In this document: one piece after another, positions 7,423-14,700 of the stretch
Layout of the letters: each line of letters starts with the position of its first letter
How positions within the stretch are numbered: the stretch's first letter is position 1
DNA from: an uncultured Bacteroidales bacterium
GTDB taxonomy: Bacteria; Bacteroidota; Bacteroidia; Bacteroidales; UBA932
Direction: 5' to 3'
Length of the DNA stretch: 14,985 nucleotides
Assembly (NCBI GenBank): GCA_945874815.1
Contig: CAMCIE010000007.1
Span: 1 to 14,985, forward strand
The notes under the pieces: model-generated
What the model saw: only the letters and a program-made list of their open reading frames with translations
What the model was told of the DNA's origin: nothing
Database searches by the model: none
Made by a program: the position numbers and the translations under genes

Positions 7423-7749
7423 TCAAACCTCATTAAGTATCCTGACTTTTGAGGCGATTATTTCAAAGACTTGCTTCTCCACTCCTTCAGGATTTGTGTA
7501 CTTGTTCAGTCTCAAGCGTCCGCACACATATACGGGAGTACCCTTGACAATGGTATTCAGATCCGCTATATCCTTACCGCTCCAGGCCACCACATTGTGC
7601 CAGGTCGTTTCAGATACTCCTGAACCATCCTTATTCTTGTAGAAGTACTCAGTCGCCAGTGAGAAATTGGCCACTGACCTGCCTTCAAATACATTGGTGC
7701 GGACTGTGCCGACATGTCCCTGCAATTCGATTCTGTTAATGTGTTCCAT
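7423..7749 (-). CDS. ssb: Short single-stranded DNA-binding protein
   Basis: A 108-residue OB-fold protein that binds single-stranded DNA. The start is set at the ATG at 7749 (MEHINRIELQGHVG), which matches family N-termini; the frame stays open to an ATG at 7842, but those 31 residues do not look like SSB. Conserved features are NRIELxGxVG, the SLATEYFY strand, and ETTWHNVVAWSGK with Trp50 and Trp56 in the DNA-binding face. The length is short (E. coli SSB is 178), and the disordered linker and acidic DDDIPF-like tip that recruits repair partners are missing; the protein ends in ASKVRILNEV. Short tail-less SSBs are recalled from Bacteroidota and may be paralogues of the replicative SSB. A purine-rich AAAGAGAGAGAA run precedes the start. 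Confidence 0.93.
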   Translation of the reverse strand: MEHINRIELQGHVGTVRTNVFEGRSVANFSLATEYFYKNKDGSGVSETTWHNVVAWSGKDIADLNTIVKGTPVYVCGRLRLNKYTNPEGVEKQVFEIIASKVRILNEV

Positions 7750-7913
7750 AAGATTCTCTCTCTTTAAGTTGTTATTGTCTTCCCACTTCTTATGAGCGCT
7801 CTGTAGGACAGGTGCAAAGTAATGCAAAAAATCCAGAACCATTGCTCACTTTCAATCCAGAAGATCCACTTATTTCTTTTTTTGGCATTTTTCGTATTTT
7901 CTTGAGGCTGTAT

Positions 7914-7945
7914 CAAACTTTTATATGTGCACGACACCGTGCCAA
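7914..7945 (-). promoter_or_regulatory. Candidate Bacteroidota-type promoter for ssb
   Basis: On the minus strand TTG (7945-7943), a 21-base spacer and AAAGTTTG (7921-7914) resemble the -33 TTTG / -7 TAnnTTTG pattern, with one mismatch in the -7 box. The inverted repeat 7929-7942 lies inside the spacer, a usual place for an operator. The predicted 5' leader would be about 155 bases. Weak evidence. Confidence 0.3.
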
Positions 7946-7992
7946 TAAACAGTCAAAAAAAATCTGACGTCATGTCAAAAAATGATTAAAAG

Positions 7993-8012
7993 TTATTCAA
8001 ACTTATTCAAAC
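7993..8012. repeat. Exact tandem 10-base direct repeat
   Basis: TTATTCAAAC occurs twice head to tail with a period near one helical turn. Read on the minus strand the junction makes TAAGTTTG (8005-7998), an exact TAnnTTTG -7 box, with TTTG 22 bases upstream (8031-8028). It could be an alternative ssb promoter or a pair of regulator half-sites. Confidence 0.55.
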
Positions 8013-8055
8013 AGAAATATTTACATTCAAAATCAAAAATAGCTTGCTGGCGCTG

Positions 8056-8086
8056 TTGCAAGTATTTCCATCCTTTGAGAGATTTG
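8056..8086 (+). promoter_or_regulatory. Candidate promoter for the zinc-ribbon gene and dcp
   Basis: TTG (8056-8058), a 20-base spacer and GAGATTTG (8079-8086) fit the Bacteroidota pattern with one mismatch in the -7 box. A start of transcription near 8093 would leave a leader of about 20 bases before the ATG at 8113. A short inverted repeat CTTGC/GCAAG (8043-8047, 8058-8062) touches the upstream element. Confidence 0.35.
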
Positions 8087-8112
8087 TAAAGTATTCGTAA
8101 AAATTTACAGCA

Positions 8113-8508
8113 ATGTACAAGAAACTGACACGCATAATCCCCAATTGCCTGGAATGCGGAGACAAGATTCATTATGGCAGGGCGGATAAGAAATTCTGCA
8201 GTGAAGAATGTAAATCCAAATACTATAATGAATTGGGCAAGGTAAGCAGGACTTACCGCAGACGTGTCCTTTCCAGCATATCCAGGAATTACGAAATCCT
8301 TGACCAGCTGATCTGCTCCGGAATTGACAATATCAGCCTTGTGGATATCATGACTCTGGGCTTCGTCCCGGGAATCATGACTTCACATAGCAGAATCAGA
8401 GGCAGGGATGAATGCGCTTGTTTCGATATCAAATACTATATGACGGAAAGCAGGATTTATTCTATAATGAAAATCAGAAATGTTTCCTTACCTTTGCAGG
8501 ACTTTTGA
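8113..8508 (+). CDS. Small zinc-ribbon protein of unknown function
   Basis: A 131-residue protein with no known function. Near the N-terminus is a probable zinc site, CxxC (Cys12, Cys15) and FCSEEC (Cys29, Cys33), of the 'KFCSxxC' ribbon type found in small DNA- or RNA-associated proteins. After a basic stretch (SRTYRRR, residues 45-51) comes a compact alpha/beta domain with LGFVPG (82-87), a 'CFD' turn (103-105) and IYSIMKIRN (115-123). From memory this resembles a conserved Bacteroidota hypothetical family that shares the ribbon and a 'L-GF...Y' core. It has no signal peptide or membrane helix. Its stop lies 18 bases before the M3 peptidase start, so the two probably share a transcript. The function is unknown; nucleic-acid binding is only a guess. 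Confidence 0.8.
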   Translation: MYKKLTRIIPNCLECGDKIHYGRADKKFCSEECKSKYYNELGKVSRTYRRRVLSSISRNYEILDQLICSGIDNISLVDIMTLGFVPGIMTSHSRIRGRDECACFDIKYYMTESRIYSIMKIRNVSLPLQDF

Positions 8509-8526
8509 AAATAACAATTTATCAAC

Positions 8527-10620
8527 ATGAATAAAAAACTTCTTGTTGCAGCGGCTTCGCTTGCACTTATCACCGGTTGTAAAATGGAAAATCCTCTTTT
8601 GACGGAATCGCCGCTTCCATACGGCGCTCCGCAGTTTGACAAAATCAAAAACGAGCACTACCTCCCTGCGTTCGAGACAGCGATTGCTCAGGCAAAGGCC
8701 GAGATTGATGCGATTGTGGCAAATACTCAGGAGCCTACATTTGAAAACACCATCGAAGCCCTGGAGTTCTCAGGCAGGACTCTTGACAGGGTGTCATCCA
8801 TCTTCTTCAACATCATGGAAGCTGACACGGATGACGAGAAACAGCAGATAGCTGAGCAGGTGTCACCTATGCTTACTGATTATTCAACTTATGTGTCACT
8901 GAATGCTCCTCTGTTTGAGAAAGTCAAGGCAGTCTATATGAAAAAGGAGACTCTTGGCCTTGACAAGACGCAGGAAAGACTTCTTGAACAGCACTACAAA
9001 AGCTTCGTCAGAGGAGGTGCAAATCTGTCTGATGAAGACAAGGCAGTCTATGCCGAGCTTTCTAAAGAGCTGTCCATGACTACCCTTCAGTTCAGCAAGA
9101 ATGTGCTTGCAGCGACAAATGCCTATACTCTTAACGTTACAGACAGCACTCAATTGGAAGGACTGCCGGATTACATGATGGTTCTCGGAAAGGAAACCGC
9201 ACAGGAAAAAGGCCTTGAAGGATGGGCATATACGCTTGACTACCCAAGTTATGGTCCTTTCATGAAATATTGCAACAGCCGTGACCTTCGCAAGCAGATG
9301 TGGATTGCATACAATTCAAAGGCTGTGGACGGTGAGAATTCCAATCTGGATATCGTGAAGAAAATCGTGGACCTGAGAATCAGGATTTCCAATCTCCTTG
9401 GATATGAGACTTATGCAGACTATGCACTTGAGGACCGCATGGCAAAGGACAAGAAGACTGTCAACGATTTCATTGCCGAGCTTCTCGTCCCTTCAATGCC
9501 TTACGCTCTCGCTGATGTGAAAGCAGTAAAGGATTACGCTGTAAGGAACGGATTCGCCGCATCCGAGGAATTCATGCCATGGGACTTTTCATTCTGGTCT
9601 GAACGATATCAGGAAGCGGAATACTCTCTGAATGCAGAGCAGCTCAAGCCATATTTCAAGCTTGAGAACTGCATCGATGCGGTGTTCGACCTTGCCAACC
9701 GTCTTTACGGCATCACATTCGAGCCTCTTGACAATGTACCTGTATATCACAAGGATGTGAAGGTATATGATGTCAAGGATGAGGATGGAAGCCATCTTGC
9801 ACTCTTCTATGCTGATTTCTTCCCGAGAGCAAGCAAGAGGGGTGGTGCATGGATGACTGAATTCCGTGGCCAGAGCATTATTGACGGCGTTGAGTACAGG
9901 CCTTTCATCAGCATTGTCACAAACTTTACAAAGCCAACCGCTGACACACCATCGCTTATCACTCACGATGAGTTCACAACCTTCCTTCATGAGTTCGGTC
10001 ACGCTCTCCACGGTATTCTTGCCCAGGGCACATATCCTTCAATGACAGGAACAAGCGTTGCCCGTGATTTCGTGGAACTTCCTTCCCAGATAATGGAGAA
10101 TTGGGGATATGAGAAAGAGTATCTTAATACTTTTGCACGTGACTATCGCACAGGTGAGCCTATCCCGGGTGAGCTTGTGGACAAAATCATTGCTGCCAAG
10201 AATTACCTTGCAGGTTATTCACAGGTCAGACAGTTGCATTTCGGATACCTTGACATGGCATGGCACACACTTACAAGCGTTCCTCAGGAAGGAACTGTGG
10301 AGTTCGAGAAAGCAGTTCTTGCCCCTTATGCAGTACTTCCTTCAGTTCAGGGTGCAGCCATCTCTCCTGCATTCGGCCACATCTTCTCCGGTGGATATTC
10401 AGCAGGCTACTACTCATACAAATGGGCTGAAGTCCTCGAAGCTGACGGTTTCTCACTTTTCAAGGAGAAAGGTATTTTCAACAAGGAAGTCTCAACCTCG
10501 TTCCGCAAGAACATCCTCGAAAAAGGAGATTCTGAAGATCCGGCAATCCTCTACCGCAACTTCCGCGGTCACGATCCGCAGCCAAAAGCTCTGATGGAAA
10601 AGCTCGGACTTACAAAATAA
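8527..10620 (+). CDS. dcp: Lipoprotein M3-family metallopeptidase, peptidyl-dipeptidase Dcp type
   Basis: A 697-residue zinc metallopeptidase of family M3 (E. coli Dcp, 681 residues, removes C-terminal dipeptides from peptides). The N-terminus has Lys-Lys, a hydrophobic stretch and the lipobox LITGC with Cys18, so it should be a periplasm- or surface-facing lipoprotein, unlike cytoplasmic Dcp forms. Zinc ligands are visible: HEFGH (His488, His492) and Glu517 in FVELPSQIMENW, at the family spacing of 29. The C-terminal substrate loop FSGGYSAGYYSYKWAEVLEADGF follows. The residues after Cys18 (K-M-E-N) only loosely resemble known surface-export signals. The ATG at 8527 puts the signal at the extreme N-terminus. 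The likely role is trimming of oligopeptides. A terminator follows at once. Confidence 0.95.
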   Translation: MNKKLLVAAASLALITGCKMENPLLTESPLPYGAPQFDKIKNEHYLPAFETAIAQAKAEIDAIVANTQEPTFENTIEALEFSGRTLDRVSSIFFNIMEADTDDEKQQIAEQVSPMLTDYSTYVSLNAPLFEKVKAVYMKKETLGLDKTQERLLEQHYKSFVRGGANLSDEDKAVYAELSKELSMTTLQFSKNVLAATNAYTLNVTDSTQLEGLPDYMMVLGKETAQEKGLEGWAYTLDYPSYGPFMKYCNSRDLRKQMWIAYNSKAVDGENSNLDIVKKIVDLRIRISNLLGYETYADYALEDRMAKDKKTVNDFIAELLVPSMPYALADVKAVKDYAVRNGFAASEEFMPWDFSFWSERYQEAEYSLNAEQLKPYFKLENCIDAVFDLANRLYGITFEPLDNVPVYHKDVKVYDVKDEDGSHLALFYADFFPRASKRGGAWMTEFRGQSIIDGVEYRPFISIVTNFTKPTADTPSLITHDEFTTFLHEFGHALHGILAQGTYPSMTGTSVARDFVELPSQIMENWGYEKEYLNTFARDYRTGEPIPGELVDKIIAAKNYLAGYSQVRQLHFGYLDMAWHTLTSVPQEGTVEFEKAVLAPYAVLPSVQGAAISPAFGHIFSGGYSAGYYSYKWAEVLEADGFSLFKEKGIFNKEVSTSFRKNILEKGDSEDPAILYRNFRGHDPQPKALMEKLGLTK

Positions 10621-10621
10621 C

Positions 10622-10653
10622 AAAAAAAAGCCTCCGGATTCCGGGGGCCTTTT
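10622..10653. terminator. Bidirectional terminator between dcp and lspA
   Basis: Eight A residues (10622-10629), GCCTCCGG (10630-10637), loop ATT, CCGGGGGC (10641-10648) with one T-G wobble, then CTTTT (10649-10653). It is strongest on the minus strand, where eight T residues follow the stem, so it mainly ends the ileS-lspA transcript and also closes dcp. Confidence 0.85.
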
Positions 10654-10682
10654 CATTTTCAGGAACATGGAAGAAAACTGTT

Positions 10683-11264
10683 TCAGATGTCTTCTTTCGT
10701 GAAGAATTTATACTGGAAGAAAATCAGATACAGAGCTCCGCAGGTGACGCAGCTGTCAGCAAAGTTGAACACTGCGCCGAAGAATGTATGAATCTGATCC
10801 GACCATGGAAGCTTGTAATCAAAGAGCGGGAAGTAAAACATATCCACGACCTGACCGAACATAAAGGCGAACGGAGCACCGGATGTAACGGTTTCAGGCC
10901 ATATCAGACCGTAAAAATAGCAATCCACGATATTGCCCAGGGCTCCGGCTGTTATAAGAGTCAGACCCACCAGCACACCGGTCGGGACTTCACCCCTTTT
11001 CGAGAGCTTGTTTATCCACCAGCACAGGAATCCGAACAGCACAACCCTGAACAGGGAGAGTATTAACTTACCCCAAATCCCGCCAAACGCCATTCCGAAA
11101 GCAAAACCTTTGTTCAGCACAAAGTGCAACTTGAACCAGTCCCCTATCACATTGATGGTCTGGCCAAGCTGCATATTTGAAATGACCAGAACTTTGATGA
11201 TCTGGTCAATAATCACGAGTACAAGGCCCAACAGCAGAAGTTTGGACGCTTTTGACAATTTCAT
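10683..11264 (-). CDS. lspA: Lipoprotein signal peptidase (signal peptidase II)
   Basis: A 193-residue inner-membrane aspartyl protease that cleaves the signal peptide of prolipoproteins after lipid attachment; it would process lipoproteins such as Dcp here. About four helices are visible. Conserved elements: Asp20 (IIDQIIK), Asn51 in NKGFAFG, GNIVD (110-114), and catalytic Asp141 (GQVVDMFYFP) and Asp170 (FNFADS). It is longer than E. coli LspA (164) because of extra residues between the GNIVD motif and the two catalytic Asp segments (about 119-137 and 147-160). The Arg that follows GNxID in proteobacterial LspA is Cys115 here. It starts 8 bases after the DksA-like stop and is the last gene before the terminator. 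Confidence 0.95.
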   Translation of the reverse strand: MKLSKASKLLLLGLVLVIIDQIIKVLVISNMQLGQTINVIGDWFKLHFVLNKGFAFGMAFGGIWGKLILSLFRVVLFGFLCWWINKLSKRGEVPTGVLVGLTLITAGALGNIVDCYFYGLIWPETVTSGAPFAFMFGQVVDMFYFPLFDYKLPWSDQIHTFFGAVFNFADSCVTCGALYLIFFQYKFFTKEDI

Positions 11265-11272
11265 CCGGCCTG

Positions 11273-11686
11273 CTATTTATTCTTGTTCATCATCTCCTTT
11301 GCCTCAACTGTGAGGGTAGCATGAGGAACAAGTCTGAGTCTTTCCTTAGGAATGAGCTTGCCGGTAACACGGCAGATGCCATAAGTCTTGTTCTCAATAC
11401 GTATCAGAGCAGCCTCGAGATTCTGGATGAACTTGTACTGTCTCTGTGCCAGAGCACCTGCTTCCTCCTTGTTCAGTGAAGCCGCACCTTCCTCCATCAC
11501 TTTGAAAGTAGGTGATGTATCTTCGATATCGTTGCTGGAGCCATGAGTAACGACATCACGGAGAGTTTTGTATTCTTTCTTTGCCTTATCAAGCATATCA
11601 AGAATTATCACCTTGAACTCCTGAAGTTCTTCGTCACTGTAACGCAATTTTACGTCAGGCTCGTTGATTTTCTTTTCTTCTGCCAT
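11273..11686 (-). CDS. DksA/TraR-family protein with degenerate zinc finger
   Basis: A 137-residue homologue of DksA, which binds the RNA polymerase secondary channel and tunes transcription with ppGpp. A long helical region (about 18-97) is interrupted by an acidic tip NDIEDTS (residues 52-58), which could play the part of the DxxDxA tip of DksA (Asp53, Asp56). The C-terminal finger keeps only Cys105 of the four usual cysteines (YGICRVTGKLI ... PHATLTVEAK); the others read Thr108, Thr126 and Ala129. As far as I recall, this pattern is typical of the Bacteroidota version encoded between ileS and lspA. The gaps are 36 bases after ileS and 8 before lspA, so all three form one operon. Whether it binds polymerase is not shown by the sequence. 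Confidence 0.9.
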   Translation of the reverse strand: MAEEKKINEPDVKLRYSDEELQEFKVIILDMLDKAKKEYKTLRDVVTHGSSNDIEDTSPTFKVMEEGAASLNKEEAGALAQRQYKFIQNLEAALIRIENKTYGICRVTGKLIPKERLRLVPHATLTVEAKEMMNKNK

Positions 11687-11722
11687 AATACTTTAGTTTA
11701 AATGGTTACTAATTCAAGAGTC

Positions 11723-14700
11723 TTACATCTTGATGACTTTGATACCGATAGTGCCATCGTTCCATTCAACCTGCGGAGCATCACCAGCCTGGGAAGCAGG
11801 CTCCGATGATACTGAAAGTGCAAGAGTCTGTGATGCGATATAATTGCCGAACGATTTGAGGCAGAGGCTGATATCCTCTCCATCTGCACCATCTGCATAT
11901 ATGGTTACTGTTATCTTGTCTGTTACTTCGAATCCGCTGTCCTTGCGAAGATTCTGGATCCTGTTGATCAATTCACGCGCAATGCCTTCCTGACGGAGTT
12001 CTTCGGTGATAGTCACATCCAGAGCCAGAGTCAATGTACCCTCGGTAGCAACAAGCCAGCCCGGCATGTCCTCAGACGTAATCTCATAATCACCCTTGGA
12101 AAGAGTGACATCTCCGGAAGGCAGATGCATAAGATATGCCTGAGCAGAAGCCTCACTCGCCTGAATTGCTGATATTTCCTCCTGACTGAGCTGGCCAAAG
12201 GCAGCTGCAATCTCCTTCATCTGCTTGCCATAAGCCTTGCCAAGAGTCTTGAAATTAGGACGTATCTTCTTGGTAATCAAGCCTGTAGTATCAGAAATAA
12301 ACTCTGCTTCCTTCACATTGACCTCTGAAAGAATCAGTGATTTAACTTTCTCAAGCTGAGTCTTCACTTTGTCGTCAATCACAGGAATGATAATCTTCTG
12401 AAGAGGCTTGCGCACATTGATGTTCACTTTGCGGCGAAGGGCAAGAACCATTGAGGATGCCCTCTGAGCAAGTTCCATTCTTTCTTCGAGATCCTTGTCC
12501 ACTACAGTGCTGTCATATTCCGGCATAGGGACATAGTGTACTGAATCCGCACCCTCGACCAGATCGAGATAAAGCCTTTCCATGAAGAATGGAGCGATAG
12601 GTGCAGCCAATTTGGCAACCGAAACAAGTACCTGATACAGAGTCTGATATGCAGAAAGCTTGTCTGTATCCATAACTCCGCCCCAGAAACGTTTGCGGCC
12701 GAGACGGACATACCAGTTGCTCAGGTGGTCGCATACGAAATCCTGAATCAGACGGCCTGCTGAAGTGACGTCATAGTCCTCGTAAGCTGCAACGACATCT
12801 TTTACCAGTGTGTTGAGCAGTGAAATGATCCACCTGTCAATCTCCGGACGCTCAGACATCGGTACTGCTCCGGTTGCAGGATCAAAGCCGTCAACGTTCG
12901 CATAGAGTGCGAAGAATGAATATGTATTGTAAAGTGTTCCGAAGAATTTCCTGCGTACTTCATCCACACCTGCCTCATCGAAACGGAGGTTGTCCCATGG
13001 CTGGGAGTTGGTGAGCATGTACCATCTGAGTGCATCCGGACCATATTTGTCAAGTGCCTTGAAAGGATCCACGGCATTGCCCAGACGCTTGCTCATCTTG
13101 TTTCCATCCTTATCGAGAACCAATCCGTTGGAAATCACACGTTTGAAAGCGCATTTGTCGCTTACCATGGTATTGATTGCATGCAGGGTGTAGAACCAGC
13201 CGCGGGTCTGGTCGACGCCTTCGGCGATGAAGTCGGCTGTGCATCCGAAGCGCTCGCTTGCCAAGTTGCGGAGGCCTTCCTGAGCATAAGGCATGGCACC
13301 GGAATCGAACCAAACGTCAATGAGGTCAGTCTCACGGGTCATCTTCTTTCCGCTGTCGGAAACGAGGAAGATATTGTCAACATAAGGCCTGTGGAGGTCA
13401 ATCTTGTCGTAATTTTCCTTGGACATGTCCTCAGGATCGAATCCCCAGTTCCTGAATGGGTTGGAAGTCATGAATCCAGCCTCGACAGCCTTGTCAACCT
13501 CAGCATAGAGTTCCTTTACGGAGCCGATGCATTTGATTTCCTTTCCGTCCTCGCTCATCCACACAGGCAGAGGAGTACCCCAGTAACGGCTTCTTGAAAG
13601 GTTCCAGTCCTGAATGTTCTCAAGCCATTTTCCGAAACGGCCTGTTCCGGTAGATTCCGGTTTCCACTGGATAGTATCGTTGAGCTCCATCATTCTCTCG
13701 CGCACGGCAGTCGTCCTGATGAACCATGAGTTGAGAGGATAGTAGAGCACCGGTTTGTCTGTCCTCCAGCAGTGAGGATAGGTATGGGTGTGTTTTTCAA
13801 TTTTGAAAGCTTTGCCCTGCTGCTTGAGCATAACGCAAATGTCAACGTCAAGAGTAGGAGCATCCGGAGCAAGGGAAGAATCGTAGGCATTTTTCACATA
13901 TCTTCCTGCCCACTCCACATAAGACTCTGACATATTGGCCTTTACATAGTCAGGATCCATATCCTCCACACGGAAGAACCTTCCCTGACGGTCCACCTGG
14001 GCACATCTGTCACCATTGCGGTCGAGCACCATCAGCGCAGGAACACCGGCAGCCTTTGCCACCTTGTTGTCATCCGCTCCGAAGGTAGGTGCGATATGTA
14101 CGATACCGGTACCATCCTCGACTGTAACATAGTCTCCGGGGATTACACGGAATGCGCCCTCTCCCGGATTGAACCAAGGAATGAGCTGATGGTATGATAT
14201 TCCGACAAGCTCCGAGCCTTTGAATTTGCCGTCGAGCACTCTGTAAGGAACGAGTTTGTCTCCCGGTTTGTAGTCTGAAAATGCTATATCCTTTGCCTTA
14301 GGATTGAAAAGCGACGGAAGCAATGCTTCTGCAACAACATAGATGCACGGGTCACCGGTATATGGATTGAATGATTCAACCCTCACATAGTCGATGTTAG
14401 GGCCCACGCAAAGAGCTGTGTTTGAAGGGAGTGTCCATGGAGTTGTGGTCCATGCAAGGAAGAATACAGGAAGGGTCTGACATCCGTAGAGAATCTGTGA
14501 TTTTTCATCCTTGATTACTTCGAACTGAACAGTGGCAGTCGTATCCTTGACATCCCTGTAGCAGCCAGGCTGGTTGAGCTCGTGCGTGCTCAAGCCTGTT
14601 CCGGCAGCAGGTGAATATGGCTGGATGGAATATCCTTTGTAGAGCAGTCCCTTGTCGTAAATCTTCTTGAGAAGGTACCAGAGGGTCTCGATATACCTGT

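Larger units (their letters stand above)
7750..8112. other. AT-rich divergent intergenic region
   Basis: 363 bases between ssb (minus) and the zinc-ribbon gene (plus). It holds an exact tandem 10-base repeat (7993-8012), a perfect TGACGTCA palindrome (7965-7972) between two GTCAAAAAA copies (7952-7960, 7974-7982), an inverted repeat GCACG-ACAC-CGTGC (7929-7942), and weak matches to Bacteroidota promoters in both directions. No credible reading frame or RNA gene was seen in it. Confidence 0.7.

Noticed and set aside
7750..7842. N-terminal extension of ssb to the ATG at 7842
   Set aside because: The 31 extra residues do not resemble SSB, while the family N-terminus begins at 7749.
7929..8062. 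Small RNA, riboswitch or tRNA in the divergent region
   Set aside because: Only short 5-base stems were found; no cloverleaf, aptamer-like core or terminator for such an RNA.
9589..10011. Minus-strand frame of 140 codons inside dcp
   Set aside because: Antisense to the catalytic region of a well-conserved peptidase.
10109..10594. Plus-strand frame of 161 codons in another frame of dcp
   Set aside because: Its codons overlap the conserved C-terminal M3 sequence and its translation has no family features.
13181..13597. Plus-strand frame of 138 codons opposite ileS
   Set aside because: Shadow of the conserved catalytic region of the synthetase.
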